64,000 bases of DNA from Streptomyces sp. NBC_00442 (GTDB lineage Bacteria > Actinomycetota > Actinomycetes > Streptomycetales > Streptomycetaceae): positions 4,650,001-4,714,000 of the forward strand of contig NZ_CP107918.1 of assembly GCF_036014195.1 (NCBI RefSeq). The letters are read 5' to 3'. The notes under the pieces are model-generated. The model worked only from the letters and a program-made list of their open reading frames with translations. It did no database searches and was not told where the DNA came from. Each line of letters opens with the position of its first letter. Within the stretch, counting starts at the first letter, position 1. Below are positions 7,994 to 16,162 of the stretch, in pieces. The translations under genes were made by a program, and so were the position numbers.

Positions 7994-9259
7994 TCAGGTG
8001 CGGTCGGCGGACTTGCGGCGGCGGGTGAACAGGACCGCGCCGGCGCCGAGGACCAGGGCCGCGCCGCCCGCGAGGGCGAGCTGGGGCATCGCGGAGGACG
8101 AGCCGGTGTTGGCCAGCGCCCCGCTGGTGGCCAGCGGGGTCGCTGCCGCGCCGCCCTGGGCGGTCGGCGTCGAGCCGCCGCCCGCGGGCTTCGCGGCGGC
8201 CGGCTTCGGACGGTCCTTGTCCTTGTCCTTGTCCTCGACCGGCTGCGGCTTCGCGGCGTCGCTGTCCGGCTTGCTGCCGGCGGGCAGCACCTTGAACTTG
8301 TACAGCTTCATCGGGCCGAGCACACACGGGTTGTACGCGTCGGAGGCGTCGCCCGCGATCTGGGAGAACCCCTCGCCCGCCTTGGCCTTGGCGTCGACCG
8401 TCAGGCGGACCTTCACCTCGATCGCGGAGCCCGGCTTCACGCCCTTCTGGGACGCGACGTGGGCCGGCTCGTCGTCGAGCTCCTTCCACACCGAACCGTC
8501 CAGCCACTGCGCCTTGGCCTGCGCGGTGTGGACGAAGAACAGCGGGTTCAGGTCCAGCGTGCGGTCGGTGCCGTTGGACACCTGGAACGAGAAGTCGACC
8601 GCGGAGCCCGCGACGACCTGCGCCGGCAGCCCCTTCAGCTGGGAGGACAGCTTGGGCAGCCAGACGCACTCCCCGGCGGCCTTGAGCGCCGCGTCGGCGT
8701 CCTTCTTGGCCTTCTCGGCGTCCTTCTTGGCCTTGGTCGCCGCGTTGCCCTTGCGCAGGGCCTCCACCCGGAGGTCCTCGAGGGCGCGCTGCTCGGTCTT
8801 CTTCTTCGCGTCGGCCGTCGTCAGAGCCGCCGCGGCGTCCTTGGCGGTGGCCTCGGCGTCGGTGACGGCCTTCTGCGCGGCCGCCTTCTCCTCCGCGGTC
8901 GCGGTGTCGGGGAGCCCGTCGAGCTTGGCCTTCGCGCCGGTCACCGCCTTGTCGGCGGTGTCCTTCGCGGTCTTGGCCTTGTCGGCGGCGGCGTCGGCGT
9001 CACGGAACGGCTTGGCCTCGGGGGCGTCGATGCGCATCAGCTTGTCGAGGACGGCCTGCTGGGCGTTGTCGGCCTGGAGAGCGGTGTCGTAGGCCTTCGC
9101 CGCGTCGGCGGCGGCCTTCGTCAGTTCGGCGTACGTGGACTTCTGCGACTGCGCCGCGGGCTTCGCCTCGGCGGCGGACGCGGGAGACACCGAGAGCAGC
9201 ACGGCCGGGGCGGTCACGGCGGCGGCGACGGTGGTGGCGAGAATGCGACGGATATTCAA
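7994..9259 (-). CDS. Sortase-anchored coiled-coil surface protein (LANTG signal)
   Basis: A 421-residue exported protein. It has an N-terminal Sec signal (basic NIRR then a hydrophobic stretch to the SPASA-A cleavage region near residue 28), about 170 residues of Ala/Lys/Asp-rich sequence predicted to be coiled coil, a central domain with two cysteines (GECVWLPKL and YNPCVLGPM), a Lys/Asp/Pro linker, and a C-terminal sorting signal: LANTG at 382-386, a hydrophobic span and RRRK. LAxTG fits a class E sortase substrate. I chose TTG at 9259, with AAAAGGG six bases upstream, because it gives a normal signal peptide; GTG 9316 would add 19 non-signal residues. It is next to the LCP cluster and has its own terminator. 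Confidence 0.8.
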   Translation of the reverse strand: MNIRRILATTVAAAVTAPAVLLSVSPASAAEAKPAAQSQKSTYAELTKAAADAAKAYDTALQADNAQQAVLDKLMRIDAPEAKPFRDADAAADKAKTAKDTADKAVTGAKAKLDGLPDTATAEEKAAAQKAVTDAEATAKDAAAALTTADAKKKTEQRALEDLRVEALRKGNAATKAKKDAEKAKKDADAALKAAGECVWLPKLSSQLKGLPAQVVAGSAVDFSFQVSNGTDRTLDLNPLFFVHTAQAKAQWLDGSVWKELDDEPAHVASQKGVKPGSAIEVKVRLTVDAKAKAGEGFSQIAGDASDAYNPCVLGPMKLYKFKVLPAGSKPDSDAAKPQPVEDKDKDKDRPKPAAAKPAGGGSTPTAQGGAAATPLATSGALANTGSSSAMPQLALAGGAALVLGAGAVLFTRRRKSADRT

Positions 9260-9509
9260 GTGAGCCCTTTTTCTGGGTCCGAAAGGCTGTGTCGTCGGCG
9301 CGGCGGTCGATTTCACGCAGCGCCGACGGCAGTGATCGTATGGCTGCTCTTGGGGCGAGGAAAGGCAGTTGGTCCGGGGTGTGAAAGCGGTACGTAGCGC
9401 TCCGTGGGAATTAATCGGGACGAAAAGGGACAGTTGCCCTCGGACCCTGTGGTTTCCCTGTGAGGCATGTCATGTGTGCGCACCGCAGGGCGTTCCACGT
9501 GCAGGAAAA

Positions 9510-9547
9510 GGCCCGGCCCGCCGCATCGGAATGCGGCGGGCCGGGCC
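9510..9547 (-). terminator. Strong hairpin terminator downstream of the first LCP gene
   Basis: A perfect 17-bp stem (GGCCCGGCCCGCCGCAT at 9510-9526, complement at 9531-9547) with a 4-base loop CGGA begins 20 bases beyond the stop of the LCP gene at 9568. The stretch 9260-9509 that remains before the wall-protein gene is AT-richer in places and presumably holds that gene's promoter; I cannot define the boxes. Confidence 0.88.
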
Positions 9548-9567
9548 CAAATACCGTGCGGATCGGC

Positions 9568-10869
9568 TTACTTGACCGTCACCGCGTCGTCGTTCTTCAG
9601 CTCGTTCACCAGTTGCGTGACCTTCGGCTTGTCCCAGAGCAACGAGGTCTGCGGTCCGTCGCCCGCCACCGGCATGTTCATCGAGATGCCGTCGCCGCCG
9701 GTGATGCCCTTCATCGCCCAGAACATCGAGCCGAGGTCGAACAGGCTCATGTCCTTGTCGACGATCAGGGTGTCGAGGCCCGCGCCCATCACCGGATACA
9801 GCTTGAAGGGATTCAGCAGGGTCGTCGGCGTCGCCGTCTGACTGGCCAGCGCGGAGAGGAACTTCTGCTGGTTCTTCGTGCGCTCCAGGTCGCCCGCGGC
9901 ATATCCGTGGCGGTTGCGTACGAACGCGAGCGCCTGCTGACCGTCGAGGGTCTGCTTGCCCTTCTTGAAGTCCGCGCCGGAGTCCTTGTCCTTGATGTCC
10001 TGCGGAATGTCGATGTCCACGCCGCCGACCGCGTCCACGATGTTCGCGAATCCCGCGAAGCCGATTTCCGCGTAGTGGTCGATGTGCAGACCGGTATTGG
10101 CCTCGATGGTGCGGACGAGGAGTTCCGGGCCGTCGATGGAGAATGCCGCGTTCAGCTTGTCCTTGCCCTTGGACGGGAACGTCTTTCCGGAGTCCGAGCC
10201 CTTGAAGCTCGGAATCGTCACCCACGAGTCGCGCGGCAGCGACACCATCGTGTTCCCGTTGTCGCCGGTGTGCAGAAGGATCATCGAGTCCGTGCGCTTG
10301 CCCTCTGCCGAGCCGGTGTGCAGCTTCTTCTTCTCGTCGGCGGACATGCCGTCGCGGGAGTCGGAGCCGACGATCAGGTAATTGGTGCCCTTGCCCCCGT
10401 CGGGCCGGTCTATGACCTTGGACAGGTCGACCTCGCGGCGCACCTTGCCGTCCGCCCAGAAGTACGTGGCGACCGACGTGACCAGGAGCACGACGACCAG
10501 GGACAGGACGCCGACCGTGATGCGCTTGCGCCAGTTCGGCGGCGCGGCGCCCTGCCTGCGGCCGCTCCCGCCGCCACCGGGCCCGCCGGGACCGCCGGGG
10601 CCCGCCGGACCCCGGCCCGCGGGGTTGCCGTAGACGTGGCCCTCGCTGTAGCCACTGTCGTACGAACCCTGTCCGGGCACGCCGCCCTGGCCGTACTGGG
10701 GCTGTCCGTAGCCGTCGTCGTAGGCGGGCTGCTGCTGGGGGACGGGTCGCTGGACGTGCCGCATCCGGCGCGCGCCCTCGGGCTGCGCGGCGGAGCTGCC
10801 GCGGCCGTAGGCGTCGCGGTCACCGGTTCCGCGGGCATTGCCACTGCCGGCGTCGGGCCAATCGTTCAT
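9568..10869 (-). CDS. LytR-CpsA-Psr (LCP) family glycopolymer transferase, cysteine-free paralogue
   Basis: A 433-residue type II membrane protein that should transfer undecaprenyl-linked glycopolymers onto peptidoglycan on the outer face of the membrane. A long Gly/Pro/Gln/Tyr-rich cytoplasmic tail (1-110) precedes one membrane span (117-138) and the LCP domain with the characteristic VGSDSRD, RTDSMILLH, SLPRDSWV and QQALAFVRNRHG motifs; the last carries the conserved arginines that bind the pyrophosphate. It has no LytR_C domain and, unlike its four paralogues here, not a single cysteine. The start is taken as ATG 10869 (MNDWPD); ATG 10881 is also possible and neither has a clear ribosome binding site. 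Confidence 0.88.
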   Translation of the reverse strand: MNDWPDAGSGNARGTGDRDAYGRGSSAAQPEGARRMRHVQRPVPQQQPAYDDGYGQPQYGQGGVPGQGSYDSGYSEGHVYGNPAGRGPAGPGGPGGPGGGGSGRRQGAAPPNWRKRITVGVLSLVVVLLVTSVATYFWADGKVRREVDLSKVIDRPDGGKGTNYLIVGSDSRDGMSADEKKKLHTGSAEGKRTDSMILLHTGDNGNTMVSLPRDSWVTIPSFKGSDSGKTFPSKGKDKLNAAFSIDGPELLVRTIEANTGLHIDHYAEIGFAGFANIVDAVGGVDIDIPQDIKDKDSGADFKKGKQTLDGQQALAFVRNRHGYAAGDLERTKNQQKFLSALASQTATPTTLLNPFKLYPVMGAGLDTLIVDKDMSLFDLGSMFWAMKGITGGDGISMNMPVAGDGPQTSLLWDKPKVTQLVNELKNDDAVTVK

Positions 10870-10987
10870 GCCGTCCAGCATGCACGGAGGTACCCCGTCG
10901 CTGACAGGGCAGGGTGGATTTCGGAGCAGGGCTGTTGCAAGGCTGATGCAATGAGCCGGAAATCGTACGACGCCTAAAGTGGTACGC

Positions 10988-11512
10988 ATGACTGATCTTC
11001 CGGGCAAGCCGACCTCGGCCTCCCGAACCACCCTGAGCCACATCATGACCAGCCACGACACCAACCTCCTCGGCACGGTCCACGGTGGCGTGATCATGAA
11101 ACTGGTGGACGACGCCGCGGGCGCGGTCGCGGGCCGCCACTCGGGCGGGCCGGCCGTCACCGCCTCCATGGACGAGATGGCGTTCCTCATGCCGGTCAGG
11201 GTCGGCGACCTGGTGCATGTGAAGGCGCAGGTCAACTGGACGGGCCGGTCCTCCATGGAGGTCGGCGTACGGGTCCTCGCCGAGCGCTGGAACGAGTCGA
11301 CCCCGGCCCAGCAGGTGGGCTCCGCCTACCTCGTCTTCGCGGCCGTCGACGCCGACGGCAAGCCCCGCCCGGTGCCGCCGGTGCTCCCCGAGACCGAGCG
11401 CGACGAGCGCCGCTACCAGGAGGCCCAGATCCGCCGCACCCACCGGCTCGCCCGGCGCCGCGCGATCATGGACCTGCGGGAGAAGCGCGCCGCTGAGGGC
11501 CTGGACGACTGA
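10988..11512 (+). CDS. Acyl-CoA thioesterase, hotdog fold (YciA/BACH type)
   Basis: A 174-residue single-hotdog protein likely to hydrolyse acyl-CoA to free acid and CoA. The family signature covers HIMTSHDTNLLGTVHGGVIM, where H-G-G and the following LVDDAAG aspartates form the active-site helix, plus the beta strands around DLVHVKAQVNWTGRSSMEVGV. The C-terminal tail is basic (RRTHRLARRRA). ATG at 10988 is preferred over GTG 10979, although neither has a clear ribosome binding site. It lies between two LCP genes on the opposite strand, so the functional link to the wall cluster is unclear. Confidence 0.85.
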   Translation: MTDLPGKPTSASRTTLSHIMTSHDTNLLGTVHGGVIMKLVDDAAGAVAGRHSGGPAVTASMDEMAFLMPVRVGDLVHVKAQVNWTGRSSMEVGVRVLAERWNESTPAQQVGSAYLVFAAVDADGKPRPVPPVLPETERDERRYQEAQIRRTHRLARRRAIMDLREKRAAEGLDD

Positions 11513-11530
11513 GCATCCCGGGGCCGCGGC

Positions 11531-13051
11531 TCAGGGGCAGACCACCCGGTCGCCGGTCACCGTGCCGAAGTCGCCCTGGGGCTGCTCCTCGGCGCGCACC
11601 GGCACGACGTCCTTGAAATCGGCGCCCGCCGTCACCTTCATCGTGGCGCCGAGCCCCTTGACCGGGCGCAGCTCGCTGCCCGGAAGGGCGAGCGCGAGGG
11701 ACTTCGCCGAGCGGTCCCAGCGCGGGTCGTACTCGATCAGCGTGCGGTGCATGTCGAGATTGGCGCTGGCCCGCGGGGCCCGGCTGGTCCTGAACCCGGT
11801 GGCGTACAGCGCGTCGTCGACCCGGCGCCCGAGCCCGTCGGTGCGGGTCCCGTTGTAGACCTGCACCCTGATCTGCTCGGGGGCGACCTCGACCACCGCG
11901 CCCGGCTCCTTCTGCGGCGGCTTGGCGTCCTTCGCGGCCCCGGGGGCCGCGGGCTTCGGCGCCGCGGGCTTCGGCGCCTCCGGCTTCGGCGGGGCGTGCG
12001 GGGCCAGCGGCTTGTCGTCGCGCAGCAGCTCGAACAGCTTCTTCGCCTTCGCGTCGTCCCACTTCACGGTCGACCCGACGCCCTTGACCTGGAGGCCGAG
12101 CTGTCCGAGCGGCACCGTCGTGAAGTCCGACGAGGAGGGCGAGAACCCCTTCATCGCGGCGGTGAAGCTCAGCATCTCCTCCATCCCGAAGCCCTCGTCG
12201 GCCCGTACCGAGGAGAGCAGGGAGGAGGCGACCTCGCGGAACTTCACCGGGTTCAGGAGCACCCCGTTGCTGGTCGCCTTCTCGATGAGCGCGGCGAGGA
12301 AGCGCTGCTGGCGCTGCATCCGGCCGAGGTCGGCGGAGCCGTCGGTGTGCCGGGAGCGCACGTACTGGAGCGCCTCGCCACCGCCCAGCTGGTGGGTGCC
12401 GGCCGCGAGGTCGAGCCCGGTGTAGGAGTCCTTCATGGGGCGGGCCGTGCAGATCTGCACGCCGCCGACCACGTCGACGGTCTTCATGAAGCTGGTGAAG
12501 TCGACCTCCAGGTAGTGGTCGATCTTCAGGCCCGTCATGTCCTCGACGGTACGCACGGTGAGCGAGGGCCCGCCCTCGGCGTAGGCCGCGTTCAGCTTCA
12601 CCGGGTGCCGGGCGTGCTTCTCGCCGGTCGCCTCGTCGGTGTGCTCGGGGACCTCGGCGTAGGAGTCGCGCGGCAGGCTCACCACGCTGACCCGGTCCCG
12701 CTCCGCCGACACGTGCACCATCATGATCGTGTCCGTGCAGTGGCAGGGCGCCCCGCCGAGCCGGTACTTCTGCTTCTCCTCGGGCGTGATCCTGTCCCGC
12801 CCGTCGGTGCCCACGAGGAGGATGTTGGTGCCCCGGCTGCCCTGCGGCCGGTTCTTCATGTCGCGGAACGGGTCCACCCGGCCGATTCCGCCGTCCAGGC
12901 TGGTCACCACCGCATGCCCGACCCCGCCCGCACCGAGCACCAGGACGGACAAGGTGGTCGCGAGCCGCATGCCCCAGCGGGGGCGCTCGTCCTGCTGTCT
13001 GCTGCGGGGCTTTCCGGGTCGTACGGGGCGCGGGCGGGGCGGCGTGGGCAC
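11531..13051 (-). CDS. LCP family glycopolymer transferase with LytR_C domain
   Basis: A 506-residue membrane-anchored LCP protein. A short basic Pro/Arg tail (1-28) is followed by one membrane span (about 29-49), then the LCP domain (VGTDGRD, CTDTIMMVH, SLPRDSYAE, ALQYVRSRHTDGSADLGRMQRQ), a Pro/Ala/Lys linker and a C-terminal LytR_C domain starting IRVQVYNGT. Cysteines occur as CHC in the LCP domain, in VQICTAR and in the C-terminal VVCP, suggesting disulfides outside the membrane. GTG at 13051 has GGAGG six bases upstream, which decides the start against GTG 13090. It is convergent with the thioesterase gene and divergent from the GT2 gene. Confidence 0.9.
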   Translation of the reverse strand: MPTPPRPRPVRPGKPRSRQQDERPRWGMRLATTLSVLVLGAGGVGHAVVTSLDGGIGRVDPFRDMKNRPQGSRGTNILLVGTDGRDRITPEEKQKYRLGGAPCHCTDTIMMVHVSAERDRVSVVSLPRDSYAEVPEHTDEATGEKHARHPVKLNAAYAEGGPSLTVRTVEDMTGLKIDHYLEVDFTSFMKTVDVVGGVQICTARPMKDSYTGLDLAAGTHQLGGGEALQYVRSRHTDGSADLGRMQRQQRFLAALIEKATSNGVLLNPVKFREVASSLLSSVRADEGFGMEEMLSFTAAMKGFSPSSSDFTTVPLGQLGLQVKGVGSTVKWDDAKAKKLFELLRDDKPLAPHAPPKPEAPKPAAPKPAAPGAAKDAKPPQKEPGAVVEVAPEQIRVQVYNGTRTDGLGRRVDDALYATGFRTSRAPRASANLDMHRTLIEYDPRWDRSAKSLALALPGSELRPVKGLGATMKVTAGADFKDVVPVRAEEQPQGDFGTVTGDRVVCP

Positions 13052-13173
13052 GGGGGACCTCCGCGGGTGCGACAGGGGGATCGTGAGCACCGTAGGCCCA
13101 TACGATCAGCTACCCCGCGCACCGCCCGGCCGCCGCGCGACCTTGTCCCCCGTTCGCGGTAACGTGACCACCG

Positions 13174-14190
13174 ATGAACGCCACGCCTGCTGTTTCCGTG
13201 ATCATGCCGGTTCTCAATGAGGAGCGGCATCTGCGCAACTCGGTCCGTCACATCCTGGAACAGGAGTACGCGGGCGAGATGGAGGTGGTGATCGCGCTCG
13301 GGCCGTCCACGGACCGCACCGACGAGATCGCCGCCGAGCTGGTGCGCGAAGACCCCCGCGTCCACACCGTGCCCAACCCCACCGGCCGCACGCCCGCGGC
13401 CCTGAACGCCGCCATCAAGGCCTCACGCCACCCGATCGTGGTACGCGTCGACGGCCACGGCATGCTCTCGCAGAACTACATCGCCACCGCCGTGCGCCTC
13501 CTGGAGGAGACCGGCGCGATGAACGTCGGCGGCATCATGCACGCCGAGGGCGAGAACGCCTGGGAGGACGCGGTGGCCGCCGCGATGACCTCGAAGATCG
13601 GCGTCGGCAACGCGGCCTTCCACACCGGCGGTCAGGCCGGCCCCGCCGAAACCGTGTATCTGGGTGTCTTCCGCCGCGAGGCCCTCGAACAACAGGGCGG
13701 TTACAACGAGGAGTTCATCCGCGCCCAGGACTGGGAGCTGAACTTCCGGATCAGGGAGGCCGGCGGTCTCATCTGGTTCTCGCCCGAGCTCAAGGTCCAG
13801 TACCGGCCCCGCCCTTCGGTGAAGGCGCTCGCCAAGCAGTACAAGGACTACGGGCGTTGGCGCCATGTGGTGGCCCGCTACCACGAGGGCTCCATCAATC
13901 TGCGCTACCTCGCACCGCCGACCGCCGTCTGCGCGATCGCCGCGGGCGTCGTGGTGGGCGCGCTGGTCACGCCGTGGGGCTTCGTGGTCCCGGCCGGCTA
14001 CCTGGCCGCGATCGCCGCGGGTTCGCTGCCGGCGGGCAAGGGGCTCTCGCTCAAGGCCCGCGCGCAGATCCCGGTGGCGCTCGCCACCATGCACATGTCG
14101 TGGGGCTTCGGCTTCCTCACCAGCCCGAAGGCGCTGGCGCGCAAGGTCATCGCGAGCCGCCGCCCGGCCGTGCGGACCACGTCCGTGTAA
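13174..14190 (+). CDS. Family 2 glycosyltransferase
   Basis: A 338-residue GT-A fold glycosyltransferase acting at the cytoplasmic membrane, probably on a lipid-linked wall glycan. The N-terminal half shows SVIMPVLNEERHL (nucleotide-binding strand), VIALGPSTDRTDEIA and the metal-binding VRVDGHGML in the DxD position; the acceptor region has EFIRAQDWELNFRIREAG. Hydrophobic spans near residues 245-290 anchor the C-terminus. The ATG start has no strong ribosome binding site. It is the only plus-strand gene between LCP genes and ends at a perfect bidirectional terminator. The sugar donor cannot be predicted. Confidence 0.88.
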   Translation: MNATPAVSVIMPVLNEERHLRNSVRHILEQEYAGEMEVVIALGPSTDRTDEIAAELVREDPRVHTVPNPTGRTPAALNAAIKASRHPIVVRVDGHGMLSQNYIATAVRLLEETGAMNVGGIMHAEGENAWEDAVAAAMTSKIGVGNAAFHTGGQAGPAETVYLGVFRREALEQQGGYNEEFIRAQDWELNFRIREAGGLIWFSPELKVQYRPRPSVKALAKQYKDYGRWRHVVARYHEGSINLRYLAPPTAVCAIAAGVVVGALVTPWGFVVPAGYLAAIAAGSLPAGKGLSLKARAQIPVALATMHMSWGFGFLTSPKALARKVIASRRPAVRTTSV

Positions 14191-14214
14191 TCCGTGTAAC
14201 GCGTACGGAACGAA

Positions 14215-14260
14215 CGACAGGGGGCGCCCGGTGCCGTGCAGCACCGGGCGCCCCCTGTCG
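14215..14260. terminator. Bidirectional terminator between convergent GT2 and LCP genes
   Basis: A perfect 20-bp inverted repeat (14215-14234 with complement at 14241-14260, arm beginning CGACAGGGGGCGCCC) and a 6-base loop sits midway between the convergent stops at 14190 and 14289. It has the form of a shared intrinsic terminator. Confidence 0.92.
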
Positions 14261-14288
14261 CGTACGCCCCGTCTCGTCCGTCCGCGAG

Positions 14289-16058
14289 CTAGAAGCGGTA
14301 GGGCGCGTACACCTCCATGCAGACGCCCTTGTCGGCTCCGTTGACCGTCTCGGTGTCCTTGAGCGGGTCGGAGGCCTTGGGGTCCTTCTTGGGGTAGCTC
14401 GCGCCGGTGCGCCAGTCGCCGCCGACCACCAGGGTCAGGGCCTTGACGTCGGACGCCTTGACCGCGCTGATGGGCAGACCGAGGGCGGTGGCGACCGACT
14501 CGGCGTCCGCCTTGCCCTGCGCGCCCGCGCCCTTGGGGTAGTCGACCTCGCTGGCGGCGGCCGGGTCGCTGGAGCCCGTCACGGCCTGGGCGAAGCCCTT
14601 CGCCTTGAGGGCGGTGACCACTTCGGTGGCCCGGCCCTTGGCCGCGATACGGCCGCCGGTGCCGGTGCCGTTGACCACGGTCACCGCGAGCGAGGCGGGG
14701 GCGCCGGCGGCCGGGCCGGGGCTGCTGGAGGGCGACGCCGCGGGCTTGCCGTCGTCCTTGCCGTCCAGCGGCTTGTCGTCGCGCAGCATCGCCCACAGCG
14801 CGTCCGCCCTGGCGGTGTCCGGCACCACGTGGGCGTCCGGGTCCTTGGGGTCGGGCAGCCGCGGCATGGTCAGCATGTTGATGCGGTCCATGGGGATGTC
14901 CTTGAGCTCCATGCCCAGGTCGAACAGCTTCTTGACGGTGCCGAGCTCCGAGGACACCTGGAGCGACTTGGTGGCCGTCTCGGCGATGTCCATGAGACGG
15001 CCCGTGTCGGTGAACGCGTTCTGGTCCTTGAGGTTGCGGATCACCGAGTTCATGTACATGTGCTGTGCCTCGGAGCGGGCGATGTCGCTGCCGAAGGCGT
15101 GCCGGGTGCGCAGCCACTGGAGGGCCTGCTCGCCCTTGACGGTGTGTTTGCCCGCGGTCATGTGGAGGTGCGAGCCGCCCGGCTGGAGCGTGGTCGGATG
15201 GTCGTCGATGTTCTGCTTCACGCAGACGTCGGCGCCGCCCACCGCGTCCGATATCGCGACGACACCGGCGAAGTCGACCATCATCCAGTGGTCGATGTAG
15301 ATGCCGGTGAGCTTCTCCCAGGTGTCCAGGACACAGCCCGCGCCGCCGCGCCCGAGCGCCTCGTTGATGAGGTTGTTGGTGGGCGCGTTGACCTTGTTCG
15401 TGTCGGGGTCCTTGCACTCGGGGATGTTCACCCGGGTGTCGCGCGGGATGCTCACGACCGAGGCGTTCTTGCGGTCGGCGGAGACGTGGAGCAGCATCTG
15501 CACGTCCGCGTGCGGAGCGCTGCCGCGGTTCTCCCTGGCGCCGCCGAGCGCGACGTTGGCGTCGGTGTTCCGGCTGTCGGAGCCGATCAGGAGGATGTTC
15601 AGCGGGGTCTGGCCCGCGGCGTTCGGCGCGGCCTTCTTGGCGTCGCTGCCGCCGGCGCTGCGATCGCCCTTGCGGATGTTGTTGTTGAGGTGCTGGTAGT
15701 ACAGGTAGCCGGCGCCGGCCGTGCCGACCATGAGGACCGCGAGCGTGATCGCGGTCCATTTCAGTATGCGGTACGTGCGTGTACCCCGTCTGCGCCGCCC
15801 GCCCCTGCCCCGGCGCCCCCGGCCGGATTCCCCCGGTCCGCCGGTTCCCCCCGCACCGCCGGACTTCCCGGGCGCGCCGGACAGGCCGGGCACGCCCGGA
15901 TTCTCGTCCGTCGCGGTACTGCCGGACGCGTTGGACGCGTTGGACGCGTTGGACGTGCCGGACGCGTCGTTCTCGTACAGGCTCTCGTCCCAGCCGAGTT
16001 CGCCCGCGTGCTCGACACGGCCGTGCGTCCCCTCCCCGCGCACGCTGTTCTTCCCCAC
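14289..16058 (-). CDS. LCP family glycopolymer transferase with LytR_C domain
   Basis: A 589-residue LCP protein. The cytoplasmic N-terminus (about 1-95) carries a TSNASNASNASGS tandem repeat and a Gly/Arg-rich stretch, followed by one membrane span (KWTAITLAVLMVGTAGAGYL). The LCP domain has IGSDSRNTD, ADVQMLLHVSAD, SIPRDTRVNIPEC and ALQWLRTRHAFGSDIARSEAQ, and the LytR_C domain begins LAVTVVNGTGTGG. Four cysteines follow the pattern IPEC, AGCVLDT, ADVC and a near-terminal GVCMEV. GTG 16058 has AGGGGGG upstream. The gene is probably read together with the LCP gene upstream (stop 16156). Confidence 0.9.
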   Translation of the reverse strand: MGKNSVRGEGTHGRVEHAGELGWDESLYENDASGTSNASNASNASGSTATDENPGVPGLSGAPGKSGGAGGTGGPGESGRGRRGRGGRRRRGTRTYRILKWTAITLAVLMVGTAGAGYLYYQHLNNNIRKGDRSAGGSDAKKAAPNAAGQTPLNILLIGSDSRNTDANVALGGARENRGSAPHADVQMLLHVSADRKNASVVSIPRDTRVNIPECKDPDTNKVNAPTNNLINEALGRGGAGCVLDTWEKLTGIYIDHWMMVDFAGVVAISDAVGGADVCVKQNIDDHPTTLQPGGSHLHMTAGKHTVKGEQALQWLRTRHAFGSDIARSEAQHMYMNSVIRNLKDQNAFTDTGRLMDIAETATKSLQVSSELGTVKKLFDLGMELKDIPMDRINMLTMPRLPDPKDPDAHVVPDTARADALWAMLRDDKPLDGKDDGKPAASPSSSPGPAAGAPASLAVTVVNGTGTGGRIAAKGRATEVVTALKAKGFAQAVTGSSDPAAASEVDYPKGAGAQGKADAESVATALGLPISAVKASDVKALTLVVGGDWRTGASYPKKDPKASDPLKDTETVNGADKGVCMEVYAPYRF

Positions 16059-16114
16059 CCCGATACCCCCCTGTTGTTCAGACTCCCCCTGAGGCCCGGA
16101 CGGGCCATGAGTCT

Positions 16115-16162
16115 GCTACTTCGCTACTTCGCTACTTCGCTACTTCGCCAGTTCGCTATTTC
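16115..16162. repeat. 8-bp tandem repeat GCTACTTC between two LCP genes
   Basis: Four perfect copies of GCTACTTC occupy 16115-16146, followed by two decayed copies (GCCAGTTC, GCTATTTC) to 16162. The last copy overlaps the 3' end and stop codon of the LCP gene that ends at 16156. The period is not a multiple of three, so the array is essentially intergenic. Confidence 0.9.

Noticed and set aside
9260..9316. GTG 9316 as start of the wall-anchored protein
   Set aside because: It adds 19 residues ahead of a normal signal peptide; TTG 9259 has a well-placed AAAAGGG.
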